This document shows positions 1 to 5,686 of a DNA stretch of 9,913 bases, one piece after another. This stretch comes from Candidatus Izemoplasmatales bacterium. Lineage in GTDB: Bacteria; Bacillota_I; Bacilli_A; Izemoplasmatales; Hujiaoplasmataceae. A program made the position numbers and the translations under genes. Numbering within the stretch: position 1 is the stretch's first letter; every line of letters begins with the position of its first letter. The notes beneath the pieces were generated by a model. It was given only the letters and a program-made list of their open reading frames with translations, was not told where the DNA came from and made no database searches. The DNA is taken from positions 1 to 9,913 of the forward strand of contig JAQWBC010000026.1 in assembly GCA_028707415.1 (NCBI GenBank), written 5' to 3'.

Positions 1-1
1 C

Positions 2-529
2 ATCTCCACTAATCTATCTCCGAAACAACTGATGACAGAGAATTTAGCTAAAGCCTTCTTTGACATAGTCAAGAAATATCATTTTGATTCGGAATCGTTC
101 TGCTTGGAAATTATTGATTACTATACGGTTATTAAGAATCAAACAGCTGTTAACAATTTATCGGAATTTCGGCGATATGGTTTCCGAGTTGCAATCGATG
201 ATCTTGGTGATCAATTTGAACTCGCTACGGATATTGAACGGGTTCATGGCAATATCATTAAGATTTGCCGCGAAGACGTGATGAAAATTGTCAATGATTT
301 CGATGAAGCATCCAAAATCGATCGAGTTATCTCGGCTGCGCTTAAAATGCAAAAAGTTGTTATCGCTGAAGGCATTGAAGATGAGACAATGATTCAATTG
401 ATGAACTCAAAAGGCGTTCGCTTTTTGCAAGGATATTACTTTAGTCAACCGAAATCCGCCGAAGAAACGGCACAACTGTTTAAGAAAACTCCATGGTCAT
501 TTGAGCATTTGGCAGAGATTACCAAATAA
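2..529 (+). CDS. EAL-domain protein, C-terminal part (5' end outside window)
   Basis: The reading frame is open from the window edge and 175 residues are visible, about the last two-thirds of an EAL domain. EAL proteins hydrolyse c-di-GMP to pGpG, or bind it when degenerate. Motifs in order are NLSPKQL at the very start, LEIID (family LEITE), AIDDLGDQF (family DDFGTGYSS), IIKICRED (family IKIDRSF), IAEGIED and FLQGYYFSQP. The metal- and substrate-binding Asn, first Glu, Asp-Asp, Lys, AEG Glu and Gln are present. The second Glu of LEITE is Asp, the loop after DD is altered, and the Asp of the K-x-D motif is Cys, so activity is doubtful. The internal ATG at 32 is not the start, because conserved EAL sequence precedes it. 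GGDEF, PAS or membrane domains may lie upstream. The gene sits directly before a c-di-GMP-type riboswitch, which suggests a shared signal. Family call secure; activity uncertain. Confidence 0.9.
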   Translation: MSTNLSPKQLMTENLAKAFFDIVKKYHFDSESFCLEIIDYYTVIKNQTAVNNLSEFRRYGFRVAIDDLGDQFELATDIERVHGNIIKICREDVMKIVNDFDEASKIDRVISAALKMQKVVIAEGIEDETMIQLMNSKGVRFLQGYYFSQPKSAEETAQLFKKTPWSFEHLAEITK

Positions 530-530
530 G

Positions 531-547
531 CACGTACTTAGTACGTG
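531..547 (+). terminator. Short hairpin after the EAL gene, possible weak terminator
   Basis: CACGTAC and GTACGTG form a perfect 7-bp stem around a TTA loop, starting two bases after the EAL stop codon. No clean T-run follows, only GATTTCAATTT and then an A-rich stretch. It may act as a weak terminator or mRNA 3' end protector. The palindrome could equally be a protein-binding site. Confidence 0.35.
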
Positions 548-599
548 GATTTCAATTTAAAAAAACATTAAAAAAAACAAAAAAATTAGATAATATCCC

Positions 600-628
600 T
601 TGACAAGAGGAACCGCGTGTAATATAAT
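600..628 (+). promoter_or_regulatory. Sigma-A promoter of the riboswitch-controlled operon
   Basis: A perfect -35 hexamer TTGACA (600-605) and a perfect -10 TATAAT (623-628) are separated by 17 bases, the optimal housekeeping spacing. An A-rich stretch just upstream (about 559-588) could act as an UP-like element. The expected transcription start is about 633-635, at the front of the aptamer. A promoter this strong, followed by a transcription-control RNA, fits an operon whose output is set mainly at the riboswitch. Confidence 0.9.
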
Positions 629-630
629 TA

Positions 631-709
631 CAGCGTAAATAGCAAAACTAGTGAAAGCTAGTGACGCAAAGCTAAAGGGCCTTCGATAATCGATGGTAGC
701 CAGTTGCCG
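631..709 (+). ncRNA. GEMM-I riboswitch aptamer (c-di-GMP-I class)
   Basis: The hallmarks of the class I GEMM aptamer occur in order. AGCAAA (641-646) is followed by stem ACTAGT/GCTAGT (647-652 and 657-662) capped by a GAAA tetraloop (653-656), then GACGCAAAGC (663-672), GGGCC (677-681), the second arm around 682-694, GGTAGCCAG (695-703) and the 3' closing strand TTGCCG (704-709). A short P1 is possible between CAGC (631-634) and GTTG (703-706), but the promoter sits so close that P1 must be minimal. The class binds c-di-GMP, and some members bind 3',3'-cGAMP. The base matching the ligand-reading G20 of the Vibrio Vc2 aptamer appears to be A641. The partly visible EAL gene upstream supports cyclic dinucleotide control. 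It governs the secreted-protein genes downstream. Confidence 0.92.
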
Positions 710-739
710 TTATCTTGTTTAAGATGAGGGCGTTTTTTT
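706..739 (+). terminator. Riboswitch expression platform: intrinsic terminator
   Basis: GCC (706-708) pairs with GGC (729-731). After one G/G mismatch, TTATCTT (710-716) pairs with AAGATGA (721-727, one wobble) around a GTTT loop, and seven T residues follow (733-739). The 5' arm reuses the last conserved aptamer bases (706-708). Ligand-stabilised aptamer folding and terminator formation should therefore exclude each other. The predicted logic is an ON switch: ligand bound means read-through into the secreted-protein genes. The logic is inferred from base pairing only. Confidence 0.85.
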
Positions 740-770
740 ATTTCAAGGGAGATCTGTGTTTCTTTGAAAT
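740..770 (+). promoter_or_regulatory. Leader hairpin downstream of the riboswitch terminator
   Basis: ATTTCAAGGG (740-749) can pair with TCTTTGAAAT (761-770) over ten positions with two G-U pairs, leaving an 11-base loop. It follows the terminator T-run immediately and has no T-run of its own. It is probably part of the structured 5' untranslated region. The role is unknown, with mRNA stability or translation control as options. Confidence 0.4.
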
Positions 771-790
771 AAGGAAATGACCAAATCGAA

Positions 791-828
791 ATCGGATAGT
801 GGCTTTTTTATTTCTTAAGCCACCCGAT
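791..828 (+). promoter_or_regulatory. Second leader hairpin before the first operon gene
   Basis: GTGGCTT (799-805) pairs with AAGCCAC (817-823), and ATCGG (791-795) with CCGAT (824-828). A three-base bulge sits on the 5' side and the loop has 11 bases. The hairpin ends about 20 bases before the ribosome binding site and leaves it free, so it more likely affects mRNA stability or a further regulatory step than it occludes translation. Its presence argues against the GTG at 799 being a start codon. Confidence 0.5.
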
Positions 829-867
829 ATTAGGACAAAGGGGGAACGGAGGGGATCAACTGACGAT

Positions 868-1677
868 ATGGGCCAAAAAGCTAGATTAGCAGAACAGATC
901 TTACATGCCTCAAGGGTAGCGAAGATCGCCAAGGCCAGTCGTTTGGGAATCGCCATCAGTGCCATTTTGTCCTTCATGATCTTTGCAATTTCGTATTATG
1001 GCGAAAAGGTTGGTAACTTTACATTTACTGTTGACGAAATGGCTTTCAAAGCTGGGATTCAACTCTATGAATCCCTTGACCAAGCCGATGGTAGTACAAG
1101 GTTAACCGCACCTCAAATCGACAGTACCGACGGAATGACTTCACTTTGTGGAACCATCTATTCTTCAAAACCGATTGGTAATGAAGTCTGTCTTCCCAGC
1201 GATGAGATTCTTTCATCAGTGGATGGATCCAATAGCGGTGAATCTTACTTGGTTTACACCTTTTATGTTCGGAATGGCGGAACTATCGCCGTCGATCTGA
1301 TTGGTAGTATCGATGTGATTTCTGCTTCAAGAGGCGCAGAAGAAGCCGTTAGGATTCGTGTGATTTTTGATGGAGTCAACGATGATTATTCCGCCACAAC
1401 CTATGCCAGAGTTCAGACAACAAGGAATGATAATCCTGATGCCGGGCTTCCTGAGCCGGAAACTACTCCGTTTTACAGTGAAACACAAGTATTGAATCAT
1501 GAGTTTTTTAATGAAGCACGAAGCGGGTACCTACAACCGGGTGAATCAATTCGTGTCACCGTAATTCTTTGGCTTGAAGGTGAAGATGCAGATCACAATT
1601 TGAATATTGTGGGCGGTGGCATCAAACTCGCAATGGAATTTACTGTCCCAGATCCGAACAAGTATGCCCCGTATTAA
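868..1677 (+). CDS. Membrane-anchored or secreted TasA/camelysin-like surface protein, first gene of riboswitch operon
   Basis: With the ATG at 868 the protein has 269 residues. It starts with a Lys/Arg-rich cytoplasmic segment (1-25), then a hydrophobic segment (about 26-44), then ISYYGEKVGNFTF, which recalls the post-signal region of TasA/camelysin proteins. It lacks the TYAWFT site of its neighbours, so it may stay anchored. The body is beta-rich, with a central YTFYVRNGG segment (130-138) like the N-x-G strand motif of camelysin-type domains. The C-terminal VTVILWLEGED (230-240) and EFTV match the EGWD region of the three following proteins, marking it as a distant relative. Two cysteines (94, 108) could form a disulfide. 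GGAGGGG at 848-854 sets the start; a GTG at 799 in the same frame lies inside a hairpin and lacks a binding site. Possible role: base, anchor or cap of a fibre. Exact function unknown. Confidence 0.75.
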   Translation: MGQKARLAEQILHASRVAKIAKASRLGIAISAILSFMIFAISYYGEKVGNFTFTVDEMAFKAGIQLYESLDQADGSTRLTAPQIDSTDGMTSLCGTIYSSKPIGNEVCLPSDEILSSVDGSNSGESYLVYTFYVRNGGTIAVDLIGSIDVISASRGAEEAVRIRVIFDGVNDDYSATTYARVQTTRNDNPDAGLPEPETTPFYSETQVLNHEFFNEARSGYLQPGESIRVTVILWLEGEDADHNLNIVGGGIKLAMEFTVPDPNKYAPY

Positions 1678-1723
1678 TACTGACATTGTCTACAAAAAAA
1701 CAAAAAAATAGAAAAAATAGAAA

Positions 1724-1730
1724 AAGGAGA
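1724..1730 (+). promoter_or_regulatory. Strong ribosome binding site for the first fibre-like gene
   Basis: AAGGAGA sits seven bases before the ATG at 1738, within an A-rich spacer (about 1692-1725) that should be unstructured. This is the best ribosome binding site of the operon and suggests high output of the first paralogue, as expected for a major subunit. Confidence 0.8.
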
Positions 1731-1737
1731 ATTAATT

Positions 1738-2685
1738 ATGAAGTCTTTAAAAACAAAAGTAATTTTATCAGCAATCGTTTTAATGTTCGCTTTGGTCGCC
1801 ACGATTGGCTCGACCTATGCCTGGTTCACCGTATCAAATACTGTTTCTGTTAGTTCAATTCAAATGAATGTTGGAACGCAAGAAGGTTTATTGATCCGTC
1901 CCTATAATGGCGAAACAGGACCAACCAGCGACCCCACTTTGCTTAATGCGACGACTTATAAATCCAACTTAACACAGACCGACATCACAGCGGTAGCCCT
2001 ATACACAAATCTAAATGCTTGGAGACTTAGTCCCGTTACCGCAACCGCTTCTCTTAGTGGAACTACAATCAACGGATATGCTTTAAACACAATGAATATT
2101 GATACCAAGGAATTTACGCCAATTGATGCCGCTATTCCTTCAACGGATATCAATGCCGCTACCGGAAAAGTCATCGATATCAGTTTCTGGCTTTTACACC
2201 AAGGTACAGTTGATCTTCCTATCGCGCTTGAAGGTTTAACTATCACAGCCGCTAACGCCTTAGGCGCTCAAGACGCTGTTGTTAATGCTGTTAAGCTAGC
2301 GATTTGGAAAGCTGCAGACGGAGATACTCCTGTTGCATCTCCAGCAGCTGTAACTTTCGGATTGGATAATGATTATGATTTTGCCTTCACACTTGGAATG
2401 CGTGGTTATGATTCAGGAACAGCAACCAATAACTCCATTTTAACCGCTAGCAAAACTAGTTTACTGGCTGCCCAAGAAGAATATTACAAAACCGGTGAAA
2501 CAGCAGATACTGCCGACATCTTTGCTTACACTTTAGCCGGCGCTGACCCGATTGCTACTTTAACTAAGAATGTGCCGACTCTTGTTACTGTAAGAATCTA
2601 TATCGAAGGTTGGGATGCACAATGCACCAATGCTATCTTAGCTGCTATCTTCACAGTCAATTTTAAATTCACACTTCAACAATAA
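1738..2685 (+). CDS. SipW-type secreted fibre/matrix subunit candidate, paralogue 1
   Basis: This is a 315-residue protein with a SipW-type signal peptide: basic MKSLKTK, a hydrophobic core, then GSTYA/WFT with likely cleavage after Ala28, as in TasA-class substrates. The mature part is rich in Ala, Thr, Asp and Val and has no further membrane segment, sortase motif or obvious catalytic motif. Blocks shared with the next two genes are MNVGTQEGLLIR (43-54), WRLSPVT (95-101), FWLL (150-153), AQDAVVNAVKLAIW (177-190), DNDYDFAFTLGMRGY (210-224) and VTVRIYIEGWDAQCTNAIL (283-301). One cysteine lies in the EGWD block. The spacing to the previous gene (60 bases, no terminator) supports co-transcription from the riboswitch promoter. 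The signal call is firm. The fibre or biofilm-matrix role is inferred from the signal type, the linked peptidase and the tandem paralogues. Confidence 0.85.
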   Translation: MKSLKTKVILSAIVLMFALVATIGSTYAWFTVSNTVSVSSIQMNVGTQEGLLIRPYNGETGPTSDPTLLNATTYKSNLTQTDITAVALYTNLNAWRLSPVTATASLSGTTINGYALNTMNIDTKEFTPIDAAIPSTDINAATGKVIDISFWLLHQGTVDLPIALEGLTITAANALGAQDAVVNAVKLAIWKAADGDTPVASPAAVTFGLDNDYDFAFTLGMRGYDSGTATNNSILTASKTSLLAAQEEYYKTGETADTADIFAYTLAGADPIATLTKNVPTLVTVRIYIEGWDAQCTNAILAAIFTVNFKFTLQQ

Positions 2686-2744
2686 TAATTCATCAAATTT
2701 AAAATGCTTTGCATTAACAATCATTTTTTAAGGGGGAAACCGGT

Positions 2745-3731
2745 ATGAATAGTCTAAAAACTAAAGTTATTTTAACGGGGTTAGTTCTTATATTTGCGAT
2801 TGCTGCATCATTTGGAACAACCTATGCCTGGTTTACAATCTCCAATACCGTTAATGTCGATTCGATGACAATCAATGTTCAATCCGGAGAATCCCTGCTA
2901 ATTCGGGTGTTTAAAGGTGAGTACATCGGAACTGATCCCCTCAAGCTAGCCGCTGATGAAGCGAGCTTGCTTGACGCTTCGACATACAAGAATTCCCTAA
3001 CACAAGCGGACATTCTTGCATCGACGAGTTATGCAGAAGATACTGTCGTTTTGTTTCCTGGATATCAGAATTTGCTTAATTGGCGATTAGCTCCCGTTAC
3101 AGCAGCAGAGTCAGGATACATGGCCTTAAACGGCAAGTCGCTTAAGACGATGAACATCTTGACAAAAGCCTTAACAGAAACAACTGATAGCAATGATGAT
3201 GAAGGCGATTTCATTGAATTAAAATTTTGGTTAATGGCCCAAGTCAATGCAGAAAATATTATTTTATCGGATTTAGCAATCACTTACGATCCGGAAGATA
3301 ATTTGCTTGCCGCTCAAGACAATGTCATTTATGCTGTCAATGTCGCCGTTTGGCGTTCTCAAGTCAAAGATGTGCCAACTGCCGACACAGCCAAGATTTA
3401 TAGTATCAATCCTGATTACGGTTTTGCATTCACGAGTGGCATGAACGGCGGTCCCACTGATCCCGATGCGTTCGCACCGTTTGTTTTAACAACAGCTCAA
3501 ATTGATGCTTTGCTTGATGATCATGCTTTATTTGATTCTGCGACAGACGAGGAATTTGTCTCGGTGGCTGATAAAACTTTGGCAACTACGTTAGCCGCTT
3601 TAACGGCAGATACACCAACGCTTATCACGGTCCGGATTTATATTGAAGGCTGGGACGCGCAGATGACCAATGCTATTTTAGCATCCAAATTTGACATTGC
3701 TTTCGCTTTCGAAATCAAAAACGCCGACTAA
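2745..3731 (+). CDS. SipW-type secreted fibre/matrix subunit candidate, paralogue 2
   Basis: This 328-residue protein is clearly paralogous to the preceding gene. Its signal peptide MNSLKTKVIL...GTTYA/WFTISNTV is almost identical, with likely cleavage after Ala28. The mature part keeps the family blocks: INVQSGESLLIR (43-54), NWRLAPVT (112-119), KFWLMAQ (160-166), AQDNVIYAVNVAVW (190-203), NPDYGFAFTSGMNGG (222-236) and ITVRIYIEGWDAQMTNAIL (294-312). An insertion near residues 60-110 makes it longer. It is strongly acidic in two stretches (about 149-154 and 256-276). The cysteine of the EGWD block is Met here, so the protein lacks cysteine. AAGGGGG at 2730-2736, eight bases before the ATG, is the ribosome binding site. 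The 59-base gap holds only a weak AATGC/GCATT hairpin (2703-2715), so co-transcription is expected. Likely a variant subunit of the same structure; function inferred. Confidence 0.85.
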   Translation: MNSLKTKVILTGLVLIFAIAASFGTTYAWFTISNTVNVDSMTINVQSGESLLIRVFKGEYIGTDPLKLAADEASLLDASTYKNSLTQADILASTSYAEDTVVLFPGYQNLLNWRLAPVTAAESGYMALNGKSLKTMNILTKALTETTDSNDDEGDFIELKFWLMAQVNAENIILSDLAITYDPEDNLLAAQDNVIYAVNVAVWRSQVKDVPTADTAKIYSINPDYGFAFTSGMNGGPTDPDAFAPFVLTTAQIDALLDDHALFDSATDEEFVSVADKTLATTLAALTADTPTLITVRIYIEGWDAQMTNAILASKFDIAFAFEIKNAD

Positions 3732-3792
3732 TTAATTGATAGAAAAAATGCTACTACGAATACTAAATTATATGCAAAGAAGGTAATATTTG

Positions 3793-4659
3793 ATGAAGAC
3801 ATTTAAAACGAAAATTTTGCTTGCGGGTATCATCACCGTATTTGCATTTATCGTGACAATTGGAACCACATATGCCTGGTTTACCATTGGCCAAAATTCA
3901 GCCGTTAGTGCGATTCAGTTAAGGGTCGAGACGGATACTTCATTGTTGATTTTACTCGATGATGGATACGACTATGTGACCAACAAAACAATGCTTGATG
4001 ACCCGGAGTCTTACTCATCGGTTTTGAATAACAGTGATTTTACGGGAATCTATGAATTTGGTAATATCAAGATGCTTCCTGTAACTACTTTAGATGGTGA
4101 ATCTTTCCTTCAAAGTGACCGCGTATCTGCGGCGTCTTATTCAGACAATGAAACAACACCGGGGCAATACTTGCAGTTCAGTGTCTGGTTGCTTTCTCAG
4201 GATAACACTGTGACGGTTGCCTTGAAGGATTTGACAGTTACAGCTACAACGGGAACGATTTGGCAAAATACTGTCGTTGATGCGGTTCGTCTTTCCACCA
4301 CTGTAAGTACTGCTGATGCGCAAATATATGGTTTTGACAAGGATTATGATTTTGAATTCTTAGAAGGACAAACGGGATATTCTACTACCCCCGCCGATAA
4401 TATCATTGATTCTACCTATGAGACCGCGTTGGTGGCATTACAGGAGTTATCTTATCAGTCATCGGGCACTCCCGATGAAGTCGAATCAACAGCAACTTTA
4501 GCATCGGCTGCCACAGTTGTTCAATTAACCGCCAACGTTCCACAAATGGTAACGGTTCGGATTTGGATTGAAGGCTGGGACTTCGACTGCACAAACAATA
4601 TCCTTGGAGCCACTTTCTCATTCGCATTTGATTTTACTGTAAAAGCAGTTATCGTGTAA
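3793..4659 (+). CDS. SipW-type secreted fibre/matrix subunit candidate, paralogue 3
   Basis: The protein has 288 residues from the ATG at 3793. That start is preferred to the TTG at 3790 because MKTFKTK then aligns with the MKSLKTK and MNSLKTK starts of the two paralogues, and AGAAGG (3778-3783) lies nine bases away. Its signal peptide ends GTTYA/WFT, with likely cleavage after Ala28. Family blocks are RVETDTSLLILL (44-55), MLPVTTLDG (94-102), SVWLLSQ (130-136), NTVVDAVRL (159-167), DKDYDFEFLEGQTGY (182-196) and VTVRIWIEGWDFDCTNNIL (253-271), including the EGWD cysteine. It is the shortest and most diverged of the three, having lost part of the segment after the signal and the second WR motif. 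It is probably the last gene of the riboswitch operon, since strong hairpins follow. The role as a minor or specialised subunit is inferred. Confidence 0.85.
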   Translation: MKTFKTKILLAGIITVFAFIVTIGTTYAWFTIGQNSAVSAIQLRVETDTSLLILLDDGYDYVTNKTMLDDPESYSSVLNNSDFTGIYEFGNIKMLPVTTLDGESFLQSDRVSAASYSDNETTPGQYLQFSVWLLSQDNTVTVALKDLTVTATTGTIWQNTVVDAVRLSTTVSTADAQIYGFDKDYDFEFLEGQTGYSTTPADNIIDSTYETALVALQELSYQSSGTPDEVESTATLASAATVVQLTANVPQMVTVRIWIEGWDFDCTNNILGATFSFAFDFTVKAVIV

Positions 4660-4681
4660 TTTCTTTCTTTTAAAAATCAAA

Positions 4682-4747
4682 AACCCAAATATATTAACAC
4701 AACTTAGGGTTAAAACCTAAGTTGTGTTAGTCTAAGGGGTTGTTTTT
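4682..4747 (+). terminator. Composite hairpin with T-run, probable end of the first operon
   Basis: A perfect 14-bp stem, TAACACAACTTAGG (4695-4708) with CCTAAGTTGTGTTA (4716-4729), closes a seven-base loop. Below an internal loop, AACCC (4682-4686) pairs with GGGTT (4737-4741), followed by G and five T residues (4743-4747). The lower stem plus T-run makes a plausible intrinsic terminator. The upper stem alone lacks an adjacent T-run, so it could also act as a 3' end stabiliser that protects the fibre-gene mRNA. Confidence 0.6.
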
Positions 4748-4785
4748 CCCAAAATCGTCCTTTTTTTCCTGACGGCTTTGGGAAA
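4745..4785 (+). terminator. Second hairpin in the gap between fibre genes and signal peptidase
   Basis: TTTCCCAAA (4745-4753) pairs perfectly with TTTGGGAAA (4777-4785), and CGTC (4756-4759) with GACG (4771-4774) inside it. Seven T residues lie in the loop and none follow the stem. It overlaps the T-run of the preceding hairpin, so the two compete or act in series. It may be a backup transcript barrier, an RNA processing site or a cruciform. Function uncertain. Confidence 0.4.
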
Positions 4786-4849
4786 GTCAATCGCTATATC
4801 AGGGAATATCCCATAAAAACATCTCAATCGCCAATTATTTCTTAAAAAA

Positions 4850-4881
4850 TTGATGAATTAATTTTCAATTTACTATATAAT
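4850..4881 (+). promoter_or_regulatory. Candidate promoter for the signal peptidase-ATPase operon
   Basis: A perfect -10 TATAAT occurs at 4876-4881. The -35 is weak: TTGATG at 4850-4855 with a long 20-base spacer, or TGAATT at 4854-4859 with 16. Transcription would start near 4888, about 35 bases before the ATG, with TAAGGAG at 4908-4914 as ribosome binding site. With the upstream hairpins, this suggests the second gene set can be expressed without the riboswitch. Confidence 0.5.
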
Positions 4882-4922
4882 ATGGTGTAATAGAAAATAT
4901 TAGCCTTTAAGGAGCGTGTTTT

Positions 4923-5636
4923 ATGGAATCCACTATTAATAAGAAAAAAATAACCTTAAAAACCGTCGGAAATATCATTTTCTGGGTTGTATTAGCTATT
5001 GTTGCCATTTATGCCGTTATTTCTCTTACCTCAAAACGCAATGATCAAGTAACAGAGATTTTTGGGCAAACGGGGATGAAAGTTGTTTCCGGATCAATGG
5101 AACCGACCTTCTCCGAGGGTGATATTATTTTTGTTACTGTAATCGATTATGATACTTTCGATTTTAGCACGTTAGAAGTCGGAGATGTTATTACTTATCT
5201 GTTCGATAAAGATTCTAACCCTGATACGGATCCGGTTTTGAACTCCCATAGGATTACCCGTATTGTCATCGACGGTAATGGGTACTATCATTTCTACACA
5301 AAAGGCGATGCCAGTGATGGTGAGGATTTAGAACCGGTTTCGGAAAGTGCTGTTTTAGGTACTTGGAACGGAACGGTCTGGGCTGGCGCCGGTGGCGTCG
5401 TTGAGTTCTTAATCGGTCCATGGGGATTCTTCATTTTTATCGTGGTTCCATGTTTTGCTTTCTTAGTTTATGAAATCTTTCGATTTGTAAAAATCGTCTC
5501 GGAATATAACGTTCAAAAAGCCGTCGGTAATCGGGAAACTATCCAACAAGAAGCGTTGGCTATGGCAAGGGCCCAATTGGAAGCGGAAATGAAAGCTAAG
5601 GCTGAAAATCAGGAAAAAGAAGAATCAAAAGAATAA
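4923..5636 (+). CDS. sipW: Signal peptidase I, SipW/ER (Sec11) type
   Basis: This 237-residue membrane peptidase has transmembrane segments at about 16-36 and 164-186. The catalytic region VVSGSMEPTFSEGDIIFV gives the serine nucleophile at Ser58. NSHRITR supplies His109 in place of the lysine of ordinary bacterial LepB, the mark of the SipW/ER/archaeal class. FYTKGDASDGED (124-135) is the conserved acidic box. The family cleaves special signal peptides such as those of TasA and TapA in Bacillus biofilm matrix. Here the natural substrates are the TYAWFT-type proteins encoded on both sides (1738, 2745, 3793, 9268). A charged, helix-prone cytoplasmic tail (about 195-237) is longer than I expect for a plain SipW and might contact a partner such as the ATPase encoded next. 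TAAGGAG lies eight bases before the ATG. The symbol is given by class, not by proven orthology. Confidence 0.9.
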   Translation: MESTINKKKITLKTVGNIIFWVVLAIVAIYAVISLTSKRNDQVTEIFGQTGMKVVSGSMEPTFSEGDIIFVTVIDYDTFDFSTLEVGDVITYLFDKDSNPDTDPVLNSHRITRIVIDGNGYYHFYTKGDASDGEDLEPVSESAVLGTWNGTVWAGAGGVVEFLIGPWGFFIFIVVPCFAFLVYEIFRFVKIVSEYNVQKAVGNRETIQQEALAMARAQLEAEMKAKAENQEKEESKE

Positions 5637-5686
5637 CCCTGTCTAAGGCTTTAGTATTATGAACATGGAGAGGGGGGACTGTCGAA

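Noticed and set aside
777..818. A 13-codon open frame in the leader
   Set aside because: AAGG directly abuts the ATG, leaving no normal spacing, and the frame has no features. Leader peptide control is possible but unsupported.
799..867. GTG at 799 as start of the first operon gene (292 residues)
   Set aside because: It lies inside a stable hairpin, has no ribosome binding site at a useful distance, and the extra 23 residues look like translated leader. The ATG at 868 has GGAGGGG upstream.
2703..2715. AATGC/GCATT hairpin between paralogues 1 and 2 as a terminator
   Set aside because: The stem is only five base pairs and no T-run is directly adjacent. At most it is a mild attenuator.
3736..3773. 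Possible promoter (TTGATA...TACTAA) before paralogue 3
   Set aside because: The -10 match is poor and the spacing is 19 bases. The gap is AT-rich, so chance matches are expected.
3790..3792. TTG at 3790 as start of paralogue 3
   Set aside because: The ATG immediately after it aligns with the starts of the two paralogues and has a suitable AGAAGG site.
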